Source: Schoenoplectus triqueter (Eukaryota; Streptophyta; Magnoliopsida; Poales; Cyperaceae). From it: a DNA stretch of 35,717 nt. Of this stretch, positions 9,901 through 18,813 are shown piece by piece. Both the position numbers and the translations under genes were made by a program. Every line of letters starts with the position of its first letter. Positions within the stretch are counted from its first letter, which is position 1. The stretch covers positions 1 through 35,717 of the forward strand of contig CAXKVV010001625.1 of assembly GCA_964058805.1 (NCBI GenBank), in the 5' to 3' direction. The notes under the pieces were generated by a model, which did not search any database, was not told the origin of the DNA, and worked only from the letters and a program-made list of their open reading frames with translations.

Positions 9901-12900
9901 ATGGCGTCCTGTCCCGTTTTTTTGTTTTGCGCACCCGGACTCGTTTACGGCGGAGCCGAGGTCGTCGGGTCCCGTTTTCATGTTTTGCGCGCCCGGACTC
10001 TTTTTCGGCGGTACCGAGGGCGTCCTTTCCCGTTTTCAAGTTTTGCGCGGACGGACTCGTTTACGGCGGTACCGAGGGCGTGGGGTCCCGTTTTAATGTT
10101 TTGCGCGCCCGGACTCATTTTTGGCGGTACCGAGGGCGTCCTTTCCCGTTTTCAAGTTTTGCGCCCGGACACGTTTTGGGCGTTGCCGAGGTCGTCGGGT
10201 CCCGTTTTCATGTTTTGCGCGCCCGGACACGTTTACGGCGGTGCTGCGGTCGTCGGGTCCCGTTTTCATGTTTTGCGCGCCCGGACTTGTTTTCGGCGGT
10301 ATCGAGGGCGACGGGTCCCGATTTCAAGTTGTGCGCGCCTGGACTCGTTTACGTCGGAGCCGAGGTCGTCGGGTCCCGTTTTCATGTTTTGCGCGCCCGG
10401 ACTCTTTTTCGCCGGTATTGAGGGCGTCCTTTCCCATTTTCAAGTTTTGCGCGCCCGGACACGTTTTCGGCGGTGCCGTGGCCGTCGGGTCCCGTTTTCA
10501 TGTTTTGCGCGCCCGGACTCATTTTCGGCGGTACCGAGGCCGTCGGGTCCCGTTTTCAAGTTTTGCGCGCCAGGACTCGTTTTTGGCGGTACCGAGGGCG
10601 TCGGGTCCCTTTTACTTGTTTTGCGCGCCCGGACTCGTTTTCGGCGGTACCGTGGGCGTCCTGTCCCGTTTTCATGTTTTGCACGCCCGAACTCGTTTAC
10701 GGCGGAGCCGAGGTCATCATGTCCTATTTTCATGTTTTGCGCGCCCGGACTCTTTTTCGGCGGTACCGAGGGCGTCCTTTCCCGTTTTCAAGTTTTGCGC
10801 GCTCGGACTCGTTTACGGCGGTACCGATGGCGTCGTGTCCCGTTTTCATGTTTTGCGCGCCCGGACTCTTTTTCGGCGTTACCGAGGGCGTCCTGTCCCG
10901 TTTTCGAGTTTTGCGCGCCCGGAGTCGTTTTCGGCGGTACCGACGGCGTCCTGTCCCGTTTTCGAGTTTTGCGCGCCCGGACACGTTTTGGGCGTTGCCG
11001 AGGTCGTCGGGTCCCGTTTTCATGTTTTGCACGCCCGGACTCGTTTTCGGCGGTACCGACGGCGTCCTATCTCGTTTTCGAGTTTTGCGCGCCCGGACAC
11101 GTTTTGGGCGTTGCCGACGTCGTCGGGTCCCGTTTTCTAGTTTTGCGCGGCCGGACTCGTTTTCGGCGGTACCGAGGGCGTCGGGTCCCGTTTTCAAGTT
11201 TTTCGCGCCAGGACTCGTTTTCGGCGGTGACGAGGTCGTCGGGTCCCGTTTTCATGTTTTGCGTTCCCGGACTCGTTTTCGGCGGTACCGTGGGCGACGG
11301 GTCCCGATTTCATGTTTTGCGCGCCCGGACTCGTTCACGGCGGTGCCGAGGTCGTCGGGTCCCGTTTTCATGTTTTGCGCGCTCGAACTCATTTTCGGCG
11401 TTACCGAGGGCGTCCTTTCCCGTTTTCAAGTTTTGCGCGCCCGGACACGTTTTCGGCGGTGCCGAGATCATCGGGTCCCGTTTTTATGTTTTGCGCGGCT
11501 GGACTCGTTTTCGGCGATACCGAGGGCGATCGTCCCGTTTTCGTGCTTGGCGCGCTCGGACACGTTTTGGGCGTTGCCGGGGTCGTCGGGTCCCATTTTC
11601 TTGTTTGGCGCGCCCGGACTCGTTTTCGGCGGTACCGAGGGCGTCCTCTCCCGTTTTCAAGTTTTTCGCGCCCGGACACGTTTTCGGCGGTGCCGAGGTC
11701 ATCAGGTCCAGTTTTCATGTTTTGCGCGGCCGGACTCGTTTTCGGCGTTACCGAGGGCGTCCTGACCCGTTTTCGAGTTTTGTGCGCACGGACACGTTTT
11801 GGGCGTTGTCGAGGTCGTCGGGTCCCGTTTTCATGTTTTGCACGCCCAGACTCGTTTTCGGCGGTACCGACGGGGTCCTATCCCGTTTTCGAGTTTTGCG
11901 CGCCCGGACATGTTTTGGGCGTTGCCGACGTCGTCGGGTCCCGTTTTCTAGTTTTGCGCGCCCGGACTCGTTTTCGGCGGTACCGAGGGCGTCCTTTCCC
12001 GTTTTCAAGTTTTGCGCGCCCGGACTCGTTTACGGCGGTGCCGAGGGCGTTAGGACCCATTTTCATGCTTTGCTCGCCTGGACTCGTTTTCGGCGGTACC
12101 GAGGGCGTCCTTTCCCGTTTTCGAGTTTTTCGCGCCCGGACACGTTTTCGGCGGTGCCGAGGTCGTCGGGTCCCGTTTTCACGTTTTGTGCGCACGGACT
12201 CGTTTTCGGCAGTACCGAGGGCGTCGGGTCCCGTTTTCATGTTTTGCGCTCCCGGACTCGTTTTCGGCGGTACCCAGGGCGTCCCGTCCTGTTTTCAAGT
12301 TTTGCGCGCCCGGACACGTTTTGGGCGGCGCCGAGGTCGTCGGGTCCCGTTTTCATGTTTTGCGCGCCCGGACTCATGTTCGGCGATGCCGAGGGCGTCG
12401 GGTCCCGTTTTCATGTTTTGCTGACCGGACTCGTTTTCGGCGGTACAGAGGGCGTCCAGACCCGTTTTTGAGTTTTGCGTGCCCGAACACGTTTTGGGAG
12501 TTGCCGAGGTCGTCGGGTCCCGTTTTCATGTTTTGCGCGCCCGGACTCATTTTCGGCGGTACCGAGGGCGTCGGGTCCCGTTTTCGGCGGTACCGAGGGC
12601 GTCGGGTCCCTTTTACATGTTTTGCGCGTCCGGACTCGTTTTCGGCGGTACCGTGCGCGTCGGGTCCCGTTTTTTAGTTTTGCGCGCCCGGACACGTTTT
12701 CGGTAGTGCCGAGGTCGTCGGGTCCCGATTTCATGTTTTGCGCGGCCGGACTCGTTTACGGCGGTTCCGAGGTCGTCGGGTCCCGTTTTCATGTTTTGCG
12801 CGCCCGGACTCGTTTTTGGCGATACCGAGGGCGTTCATTCCCGTTTTCAAGTTTTTCGCGCCCGGACACGTTTTGGGCGTTGCCGAGGTCGTCGGGTCCC

Positions 12901-13097
12901 GTTTTCATGTTTTGCGCGCCCGGACTCATTTTCCGCGTTACCGAGGGCGTCCTTTCCCGTTCTCAAGTTTTTCGCGCCTGGACACGTTTTCGGCGGTGCC
13001 GAGGTAGTCGGGTCCCGTTTTCACATTTTGCGAGCCCGGACTCGTTTTCGTCCGTACCGAGGGCGTCTGGTCCCGTCTTCATGTTTTGCGCTATCGG
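3912..13097 (+). repeat. 58-bp satellite, array 1 proximal segment (~158 monomers)
   Basis: Head-to-tail monomers of 58 bp; for example GAGGTCGTCGG at 4501, GAGGGCGTCGG at 4559 and GAGGTCGTCGG at 4617 are each 58 bp apart. A typical monomer runs GGTGCCGAGGTCGTCGGG, TCCCGTTTTCATG, TTTTGCGCGCCCGGAC, TCGTTTTCGGC. Several monomer types alternate: GGTACCGAGGGCGTCC with CAAG, GGTACCGTGGGCGACGGG with GATTTCATG, and GTTGCCGAGG preceded by TTTTGGGC. The consensus is about 64% G+C with 10 CpG per monomer. There is no stop codon in any forward frame. No gene is annotated here. Confidence 0.97.
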
Positions 13098-13760
13098 TGA
13101 TAGCGTTCGAGCTATGAATCGTCCAAGGACACGCACACGTTCAACTATAAAATCACAACTGGAGGATACTCTCAACTCACAGCAGGATAAAAGAGGAGAT
13201 AAACTCAACTCAAGATAAACTTTTTCATAATAATTCAACAAGTGAGTTTACATTCAGAAATTAGGCTTTATATAGCCATACAACTCAACTCTAGAAACTT
13301 CCTACTAATTAATAACTCCTTAACTATTTTTGCAAATATCAAAACACAATAAAAACAACATTAACTACTACTGCTAATTCCCAAATATAATTAAAACATA
13401 GAAAGACTCAAAAGACAAGTTCCAAGAAACTAATTGCTGGCTGGCTCCTCAGTAACCACGCTCACTTGACACGAGGTTTTGACCAAGAAGACTCTGGAAT
13501 CTGGAGAAACTCAAAACATAAAAAAGATAGTCCATTTCATTATCTGATCACAGAAATTTAAATCACCCAAATCCGAGCCTTTATGAGAGAGTTATGCCCA
13601 AAATACTGGCCCAGTACGAATCTGTCCAGAGAGCTGCTGTTTCGTAAATTAATTGTAAATATGACTTGGGCCTGGTTCTTCAAGCTGAGAACTGGTCCAT
13701 AACTTGCTTCCTTGATCATGATTGTTTATATGTAAACCTGCCATGACTTGATCGCCATCA
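13098..13760 (-). repeat. 3' LTR
   Basis: 663 bp, identical to 18151-18813 except at 13467. On the minus strand it starts TGATGGCG and ends CGCTATCA. The last 112 nt of the polyprotein frame, including the stop, lie inside it. Its TATA-like CTATATAAAG is at 13266-13275 (minus). Confidence 0.97.
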
Positions 13761-15454
13761 TTCTCCCCCGGTTGAAAAGAACTCGCCCACGAGTTCGGCT
13801 CATTTTCGCCATGGTATGGAGAAAGATCCTTCACATTGAATGTGGATGAAACACCATAATCTCCGGGAAGCTCCACCTTGTAAGCATTGTCACCTATGCG
13901 CTGCAAGATTTTAAACGGTCCATCACCACGGTGCTTGAGCTTTGCATTGCGCCCAGGTGGAAATCTCTCCTTGCTCAAATGCACCCACACAAGATCACCT
14001 TCTTTGAAAATCACAGCCCTTCGGTGCTTGTTAGCTTGTCTTTCATACTTCTGATTTTGCTTCTCAATCCTCTTGCTGACTTGTTCATGCAAGCCCTTGA
14101 TTGCTTTAGCACGCTCATCTGCATCTTCACTATAGCTATGGCTGATTGGCAATGACACAAGATCAAGAGGAGTCTTCGGATTGCATCCATACACCACTTC
14201 AAAAGGGCTTTTACCTGTCGTCTTGCTGCTGGACCTGTTGTAAGCGAATTCAGCTTGAGGTAGAACAAGGTCCCATTGGCGTATGTTATCACCCACCAAG
14301 CTTCTCAACAGATTGCCCAAACTCCGATTCACAATTTCAGTTTGGCCATCGGTTTGAGGATGATAGGCTGAACTAAACTGCAGCTTTGTACCCATCTTAC
14401 GCCAAAGTGTTCTCCAAAAATGCCCAACAAACTTCGGGTCTCTGTCAGATGTTATGGTATTTGGAATGCCATGCAACTTCACTATCTCCTTGAAATAAAG
14501 ATCAGCTATGTTAGTGGCATCCATCGTTTTTGCACAAGGAACAAAGTGTGCCATTTTAGAGAACCGATCAACCACCACCATGATTGAATCTTTGCTGCGT
14601 TGAGTTCGGAGCAGTCCCATCACAAAGTCCATGCTCACATCTTCCCACGGTGCATTAGGAACAGGAAGGGGAGTGTAAAGTCCAGAATTTTGAGACTTTG
14701 TTTTTGCTAGATGGCAAGTTCTACATCTCAAAATGTAATGGTTCACATCCTTCATCATTTTAGGCCAATAGAAACGGTCTTGGAGTAATGCACTAGTTTT
14801 ATCTCGTCCAAAATGACCACTTAACCCACCATCATGAACCTCTTTAATGATCTGCCACCTCAAAGAACAATTCGGTACGCACAAACGGTTGCCATAGAAA
14901 ATATATCCATCATTCACCATAAATTCTTTATATGGACCTTTTGCACATTCAGCTTTTATCGTGCCAAAGAACTCATCATCAGAATACAACTCCTTGATCA
15001 CTTCAAACCCAAGAACATTTACCTTCATTGTGGACAGCAAAGAATGCCTCCTACTTAAAGCATCTGCCACCTGATTTGAAGCACCACTTTTATGCTTGAT
15101 GTGGAATGTGTAGCCTTGTAAAAATTCCACCCACCTTGCATGTCTCGGTTTGAGCTTGTGCTGCCCATTTATGAACTTCAGCGCCTCATGGTCGGAGTAG
15201 AGAATGAACTCCTTGGAAATGAGGTAGTGTCTCCAATGCCCAAGAGCTCGTACAATTGCATAGAACTCTTTGTCATATGTAGTGTAGTTCTTACGTGAAT
15301 CTGAAAGCTTTTCACTAAAGAAGGCAATAGGTCGACCCTCTTGATTGAGAACCGCACCAATGCCTACACCAGATGCATCACATTCAAGCTCAAAAATATT
15401 CTCAAAGTTGGGCAAAGCAAGAATTGGGGCTGCTGTCATCTTCTCCTTGATGAG
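13649..15454 (-). CDS. Retrotransposon pol, RNase H-integrase part (downstream of an in-frame TAG)
   Basis: This is the 3' part of the gag-pol frame, in the same frame as the upstream part but separated by TAG at 15455-15457; the first ATG is at 15439, giving 596 residues. RNase H comes first, with acidic residues D21, E58, D83 and D126 (numbered from that ATG) in ECDAS, YDKE, YSDHE and VADALSR contexts. Integrase follows: the zinc domain has H202, H209, C239 and C242; the catalytic triad is D271, D332 and E368 (D,D-35-E); a GPF/Y-like module lies at about 500-545 (GDGPFKI...NAYKVELP). After FQPGEND the frame crosses the polypurine tract and continues 36 residues into the 3' LTR. I see no chromodomain. 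As it lacks its own start context it is probably made only if the TAG is read through, or not at all. Confidence 0.9.
   Translation of the reverse strand, partial: LIKEKMTAAPILALPNFENIFELECDASGVGIGAVLNQEGRPIAFFSEKLSDSRKNYTTYDKEFYAIVRALGHWRHYLISKEFILYSDHEALKFINGQHKLKPRHARWVEFLQGYTFHIKHKSGASNQVADALSRRHSLLSTMKVNVLGFEVIKELYSDDEFFGTIKAECAKGPYKEFMVNDGYIFYGNRLCVPNCSLRWQIIKEVHDGGLSGHFGRDKTSALLQDRFYWPKMMKDVNHYILRCRTCHLAKTKSQNSGLYTPLPVPNAPWEDVSMDFVMGLLRTQRSKDSIMVVVDRFSKMAHFVPCAKTMDATNIADLYFKEIVKLHGIPNTITSDRDPKFVGHFWRTLWRKMGTKLQFSSAYHPQTDGQTEIVNRSLGNLLRSLVGDNIRQWDLVLPQAEFAYNRSSSKTTGKSPFEVVYGCNPKTPLDLVSLPISHSYSEDADERAKAIKGLHEQVSKRIEKQNQKYERQANKHRRAVIFKEGDLVWVHLSKERFPPGRNAKLKHRGDGPFKILQRIGDNAYKVELPGDYGVSSTFNVKDLSPYHGENEPNSWASSFQPGENDGDQVMAGLHINNHDQGSKLWTSSQLEEPGPSHIYN
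13761..13769 (-). promoter_or_regulatory. Polypurine tract
   Basis: GGGGGAGAA on the minus strand lies directly next to the 3' LTR start (TGATGG). It is the expected primer for plus-strand DNA synthesis. It is also in the coding frame, covering the G-E-N residues. Confidence 0.9.
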
Positions 15455-18124
15455 CTAAAAGTTCTTTTCAGCTTCCTTCGTCCATTTGAATACTCCTCCT
15501 TTCAAGCACTCGGTGATTGGAGAGACAAGAGTGCTGAAATCTCGAATGAACCGGCGATAGAATGAGGCCAGTCCATGAAAGCTTCTCACATCATGAATGT
15601 TGGCTGGTGTTGGCCATGAAACAATTGCATCCACCTTAGAAGGATCAACATGAATACCTTCAGCTGAAACCACATAGCCTAAAAACACCAAGTTGCTGGT
15701 TAGGAACTCGCACTTCTTGAGGTTGATGTAGAGTTTCTGTTCAGCTAGCACTTCAAAGACTTGGTGAAGGTGTTCCAAATGCTCTTCTTTACCCGTGCTA
15801 TACACGAGTATGTCATCAAAATAGACCACCACAAATCTGCCAATAAAAGACTTAAACACCAAATTCATTAGTCTCATAAAAGTACTAGGAGCATTAGAGA
15901 GTCCGAATGGCATCACCAACCACTCAAACAATCCATCACGGGTCTTAAATGCTGTCTTCCATTCATCACCAGGCCTCATACGAATCTGATGGTACCCACT
16001 TCTAAGATCAATCTTTGAAAACACACTAGCACCATGGAGCTGATCTAGCATGTCATCTAGACGAGGAATAGGGAAGCGATACTTGATAGTAATCTTGTTG
16101 ACCGCTCTACTATCCACACACATGCGAAAAGAACCATCTTTCTTTGGCACAAGCAAGGCTGGAACTGCACAAGGACTCATGCTTTCACGCACCAAACCCT
16201 TTCTCATCAACTCATCTACTTGCCGCTGCAACTCGGCATTTTCTGTTGGGTTCATTCGGTATGCTGCTTTGTTTGGCAAAATTGCACCAGGAACAAAATC
16301 TATGCAGTGTTGCACACTCCTCATTGGAGGTAAACCTGCTGGAATTTCATCTGGAACAAGGTTCTGAAATTGTTCAAGTAAAGGTACCACTGGTCCGGGT
16401 ATTAGAGGATTTCTGTCACCCTTAACTTCTTTCACCACCAATGCAAAGGCTATTTGGGATTCTTCAAAAATTTCAGTAAATTCAGATTTTGAGAGAATGA
16501 AATTGCTATCCTTGAGGGCTGGTTTAGATTTCATTTCCATTCTAGAAGGACCCAAAGTAATCTTAGCACCATTCAGCTCAAAAGAATAAGTGTTTTTAAA
16601 ACCATCATGGTGTACCTTTCTATCAAACTGCCAAGGTCTCCCCAAAAGTAAATGACAAGCATCCATAGGAACTACATCACACCATACCTCATCTCGGTAC
16701 TTCTCACCAATAGAAAAATTAACCAAACAACGCTGGTCAACTTGCACACATTTACCCTTTTCCAACCAAGAGAGTTTGTACGGTTTTGGGTGCTTTTTAG
16801 TTTTAAGCGGCAACTTTTGTACCATAATTTCAGAAACAACATTCTCACAACTCCCGCTATCAATGATAACATCGCATACCTTCCCATGAGAGGTGCATCG
16901 TGTATGGAAGATATTGTTACGGAGCCACACATCATCTTGAACGGGACTGGAATTCAGCACACGCCTAATCACCAACATCTCACCCGTATCTCCATAAATG
17001 ACATCCTCCTCATCTGCTGCCTCATCAAACACGGGTGGAGAATCAAAATCTGTTTGCTCCTCTTCTAGGGGTTCTTCAATAATGGTAAATACCTGCTGGT
17101 TTGGGCACTCGGACATGATGTGACCGTACCCTTTGCACCGATAGCATTGAACAGCTTTAGGGGCTGGTTTAGAGGGTCCTGCGGTTGCGGTTTTTGCTGA
17201 AAATTTGGCCACTGCACTTGATGTCGGTTTGGCTGATTGCGTACTGCTCCCATGGCTTGTTGGATGGCCTCGATTGAGAACTCGGCTACCACCAAAGCTC
17301 GCTGTTTTTCTGACTTCTTTCTCCTTGAGTTGCTTCTCAACTTTTGTGGCAAGTTTAAATACATCATGATAAGAGATAAAAGGCTGTAAGGTTACCACAT
17401 CATGAATCTCCTTGCGAAGGCCACGAAGATATCGTGCAATGGTTTGTTCTTCGGGCTCAACAACGCCACATTTCAACATGAGGTGATCAAGTTCTTCAGT
17501 GTAATCTGCCACAGTTTTTTCACCTTGAACAAAGCCATGAAGTTGAAAAAAGGCCTCTTGCAAGTACCCTTCCGGCAGAAACTTCTTTCGTAACTCTTTC
17601 ACCATCTTTTCCCATGTTCTGATTTTTTGCTTACCCTCACGGGCTCGCTTCATCTTCAACTGCTCCCACCAAATAGATGCATGCTTCTTTAATTTGATGG
17701 CAACAATCTTCACCTTCTCTTCCTCAGGGACATCTTGGTATTCAAAGACACGTTCAACCGTATTGAGCCAATCTATGAACTCATCGGGTTGTATGCGCCC
17801 TTCGTACACAGGAATATCCGCTTTTAGATCAAAAGCCCGTCGAAATTGCTGGTTCCTTCGGGTGTGATTTTGATGGAGAGCCTCTTCATCACTGGACACC
17901 AAGGTGTGGTTGTCGTGGAAGGGGTTGAACTCGGCATCATCGTCACCATAAGTTTCGCCATCTGAGCCACGATAGGAATCATCGCGGTTGTTCCCAGCGG
18001 CCTCCATGCGCGCTAGACGCTCTTGGAGTTGTTGCACATGCTGCCTCAACTCGTTCAACTCAATATCTCGATCGGCTTGCTGGTTGCCTTCAGGAGGATT
18101 GACACGAGCACTACGTCGCACCAT
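15455..18124 (-). CDS. Retrotransposon gag-protease-reverse transcriptase (ends at an in-frame TAG)
   Basis: 889 residues from ATG at 18124, 27 nt inside the 5' LTR edge. An acidic, coiled-coil-like N-terminus (about 20-42) is followed by the retrotransposon gag domain (about 100-270, with IKLKKHASIWWEQL and KIRTWEKM). A CCHC zinc knuckle is C327-x2-C330-x4-H335-x4-C340. The aspartic protease carries D422-S-G (IIDSGS). Reverse transcriptase occupies about 600-860, with FSKIDLRSGYHQI at 702-714 and the catalytic YFDD at 768-771. The frame stops at TAG (15455-15457) just before the RNase H domain. In Ty3/gypsy elements the polyprotein normally continues, so this is most simply a nonsense mutation of a single codon. 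All visible catalytic motifs are intact. Confidence 0.95.
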   Translation of the reverse strand: MVRRSARVNPPEGNQQADRDIELNELRQHVQQLQERLARMEAAGNNRDDSYRGSDGETYGDDDAEFNPFHDNHTLVSSDEEALHQNHTRRNQQFRRAFDLKADIPVYEGRIQPDEFIDWLNTVERVFEYQDVPEEEKVKIVAIKLKKHASIWWEQLKMKRAREGKQKIRTWEKMVKELRKKFLPEGYLQEAFFQLHGFVQGEKTVADYTEELDHLMLKCGVVEPEEQTIARYLRGLRKEIHDVVTLQPFISYHDVFKLATKVEKQLKEKEVRKTASFGGSRVLNRGHPTSHGSSTQSAKPTSSAVAKFSAKTATAGPSKPAPKAVQCYRCKGYGHIMSECPNQQVFTIIEEPLEEEQTDFDSPPVFDEAADEEDVIYGDTGEMLVIRRVLNSSPVQDDVWLRNNIFHTRCTSHGKVCDVIIDSGSCENVVSEIMVQKLPLKTKKHPKPYKLSWLEKGKCVQVDQRCLVNFSIGEKYRDEVWCDVVPMDACHLLLGRPWQFDRKVHHDGFKNTYSFELNGAKITLGPSRMEMKSKPALKDSNFILSKSEFTEIFEESQIAFALVVKEVKGDRNPLIPGPVVPLLEQFQNLVPDEIPAGLPPMRSVQHCIDFVPGAILPNKAAYRMNPTENAELQRQVDELMRKGLVRESMSPCAVPALLVPKKDGSFRMCVDSRAVNKITIKYRFPIPRLDDMLDQLHGASVFSKIDLRSGYHQIRMRPGDEWKTAFKTRDGLFEWLVMPFGLSNAPSTFMRLMNLVFKSFIGRFVVVYFDDILVYSTGKEEHLEHLHQVFEVLAEQKLYINLKKCEFLTSNLVFLGYVVSAEGIHVDPSKVDAIVSWPTPANIHDVRSFHGLASFYRRFIRDFSTLVSPITECLKGGVFKWTKEAEKNF

Positions 18125-18136
18125 CCTTCGCCTGCT

Positions 18137-18148
18137 GCTCTGATACCA
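18137..18148 (-). promoter_or_regulatory. Primer binding site, initiator methionine tRNA
   Basis: TGGTATCAGAGC on the minus strand, two nucleotides downstream of the 5' LTR. It is complementary to the 3' end of plant initiator Met tRNA, the usual minus-strand primer of plant chromoviruses. Confidence 0.95.
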
Positions 18149-18150
18149 AC

Positions 18151-18813
18151 TGATAGCGTTCGAGCTATGAATCGTCCAAGGACACGCACACGTTCAACTA
18201 TAAAATCACAACTGGAGGATACTCTCAACTCACAGCAGGATAAAAGAGGAGATAAACTCAACTCAAGATAAACTTTTTCATAATAATTCAACAAGTGAGT
18301 TTACATTCAGAAATTAGGCTTTATATAGCCATACAACTCAACTCTAGAAACTTCCTACTAATTAATAACTCCTTAACTATTTTTGCAAATATCAAAACAC
18401 AATAAAAACAACATTAACTACTACTGCTAATTCCCAAATATAATTAAAACATAGAAAGACTCAAAAGACAAGTTCCAAGAAACTAATTGCTGGCTGGCTC
18501 CTCAGTAACCACGCTCACTGGACACGAGGTTTTGACCAAGAAGACTCTGGAATCTGGAGAAACTCAAAACATAAAAAAGATAGTCCATTTCATTATCTGA
18601 TCACAGAAATTTAAATCACCCAAATCCGAGCCTTTATGAGAGAGTTATGCCCAAAATACTGGCCCAGTACGAATCTGTCCAGAGAGCTGCTGTTTCGTAA
18701 ATTAATTGTAAATATGACTTGGGCCTGGTTCTTCAAGCTGAGAACTGGTCCATAACTTGCTTCCTTGATCATGATTGTTTATATGTAAACCTGCCATGAC
18801 TTGATCGCCATCA
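18151..18813 (-). repeat. 5' LTR
   Basis: 663 bp, with TG...CA ends, directly followed by the primer binding site. It would supply the promoter for the element. It differs from the 3' LTR only at 18520. Confidence 0.97.
18319..18328 (-). promoter_or_regulatory. TATA box of the 5' LTR promoter
   Basis: CTATATAAAG on the minus strand, about 485 nt into the LTR. Transcription would start roughly 25-35 nt further on, near 18290. This is a motif call only. Confidence 0.65.

Larger units (their letters stand above)
13098..18813 (-). mobile_element. CRM-like Ty3/gypsy LTR retrotransposon inserted in the satellite
   Basis: A complete 5,716-bp element on the minus strand: 5' LTR (18151-18813), primer binding site, gag-protease-RT, RNase H-integrase, polypurine tract, 3' LTR (13098-13760). 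The LTRs are 663 bp each, begin TG and end CA, and differ at one base (13467 T against 18520 G). The RT-RNase H-integrase order is that of Ty3/gypsy. The gag style, the lack of an obvious C-terminal chromodomain and the integrase frame running into the 3' LTR point to the centromeric CRM lineage of chromoviruses; this clade call is inference. The flanking pentamers ATCGG (13093-13097) and GACGG (18814-18818) are not a perfect target-site duplication. One in-frame TAG breaks the polyprotein. Confidence 0.97.

Noticed and set aside
13931..17593. Plus-strand open frames inside the retrotransposon
   Set aside because: They overlap the intact gag-pol reading frame on the minus strand, which has clear catalytic motifs.
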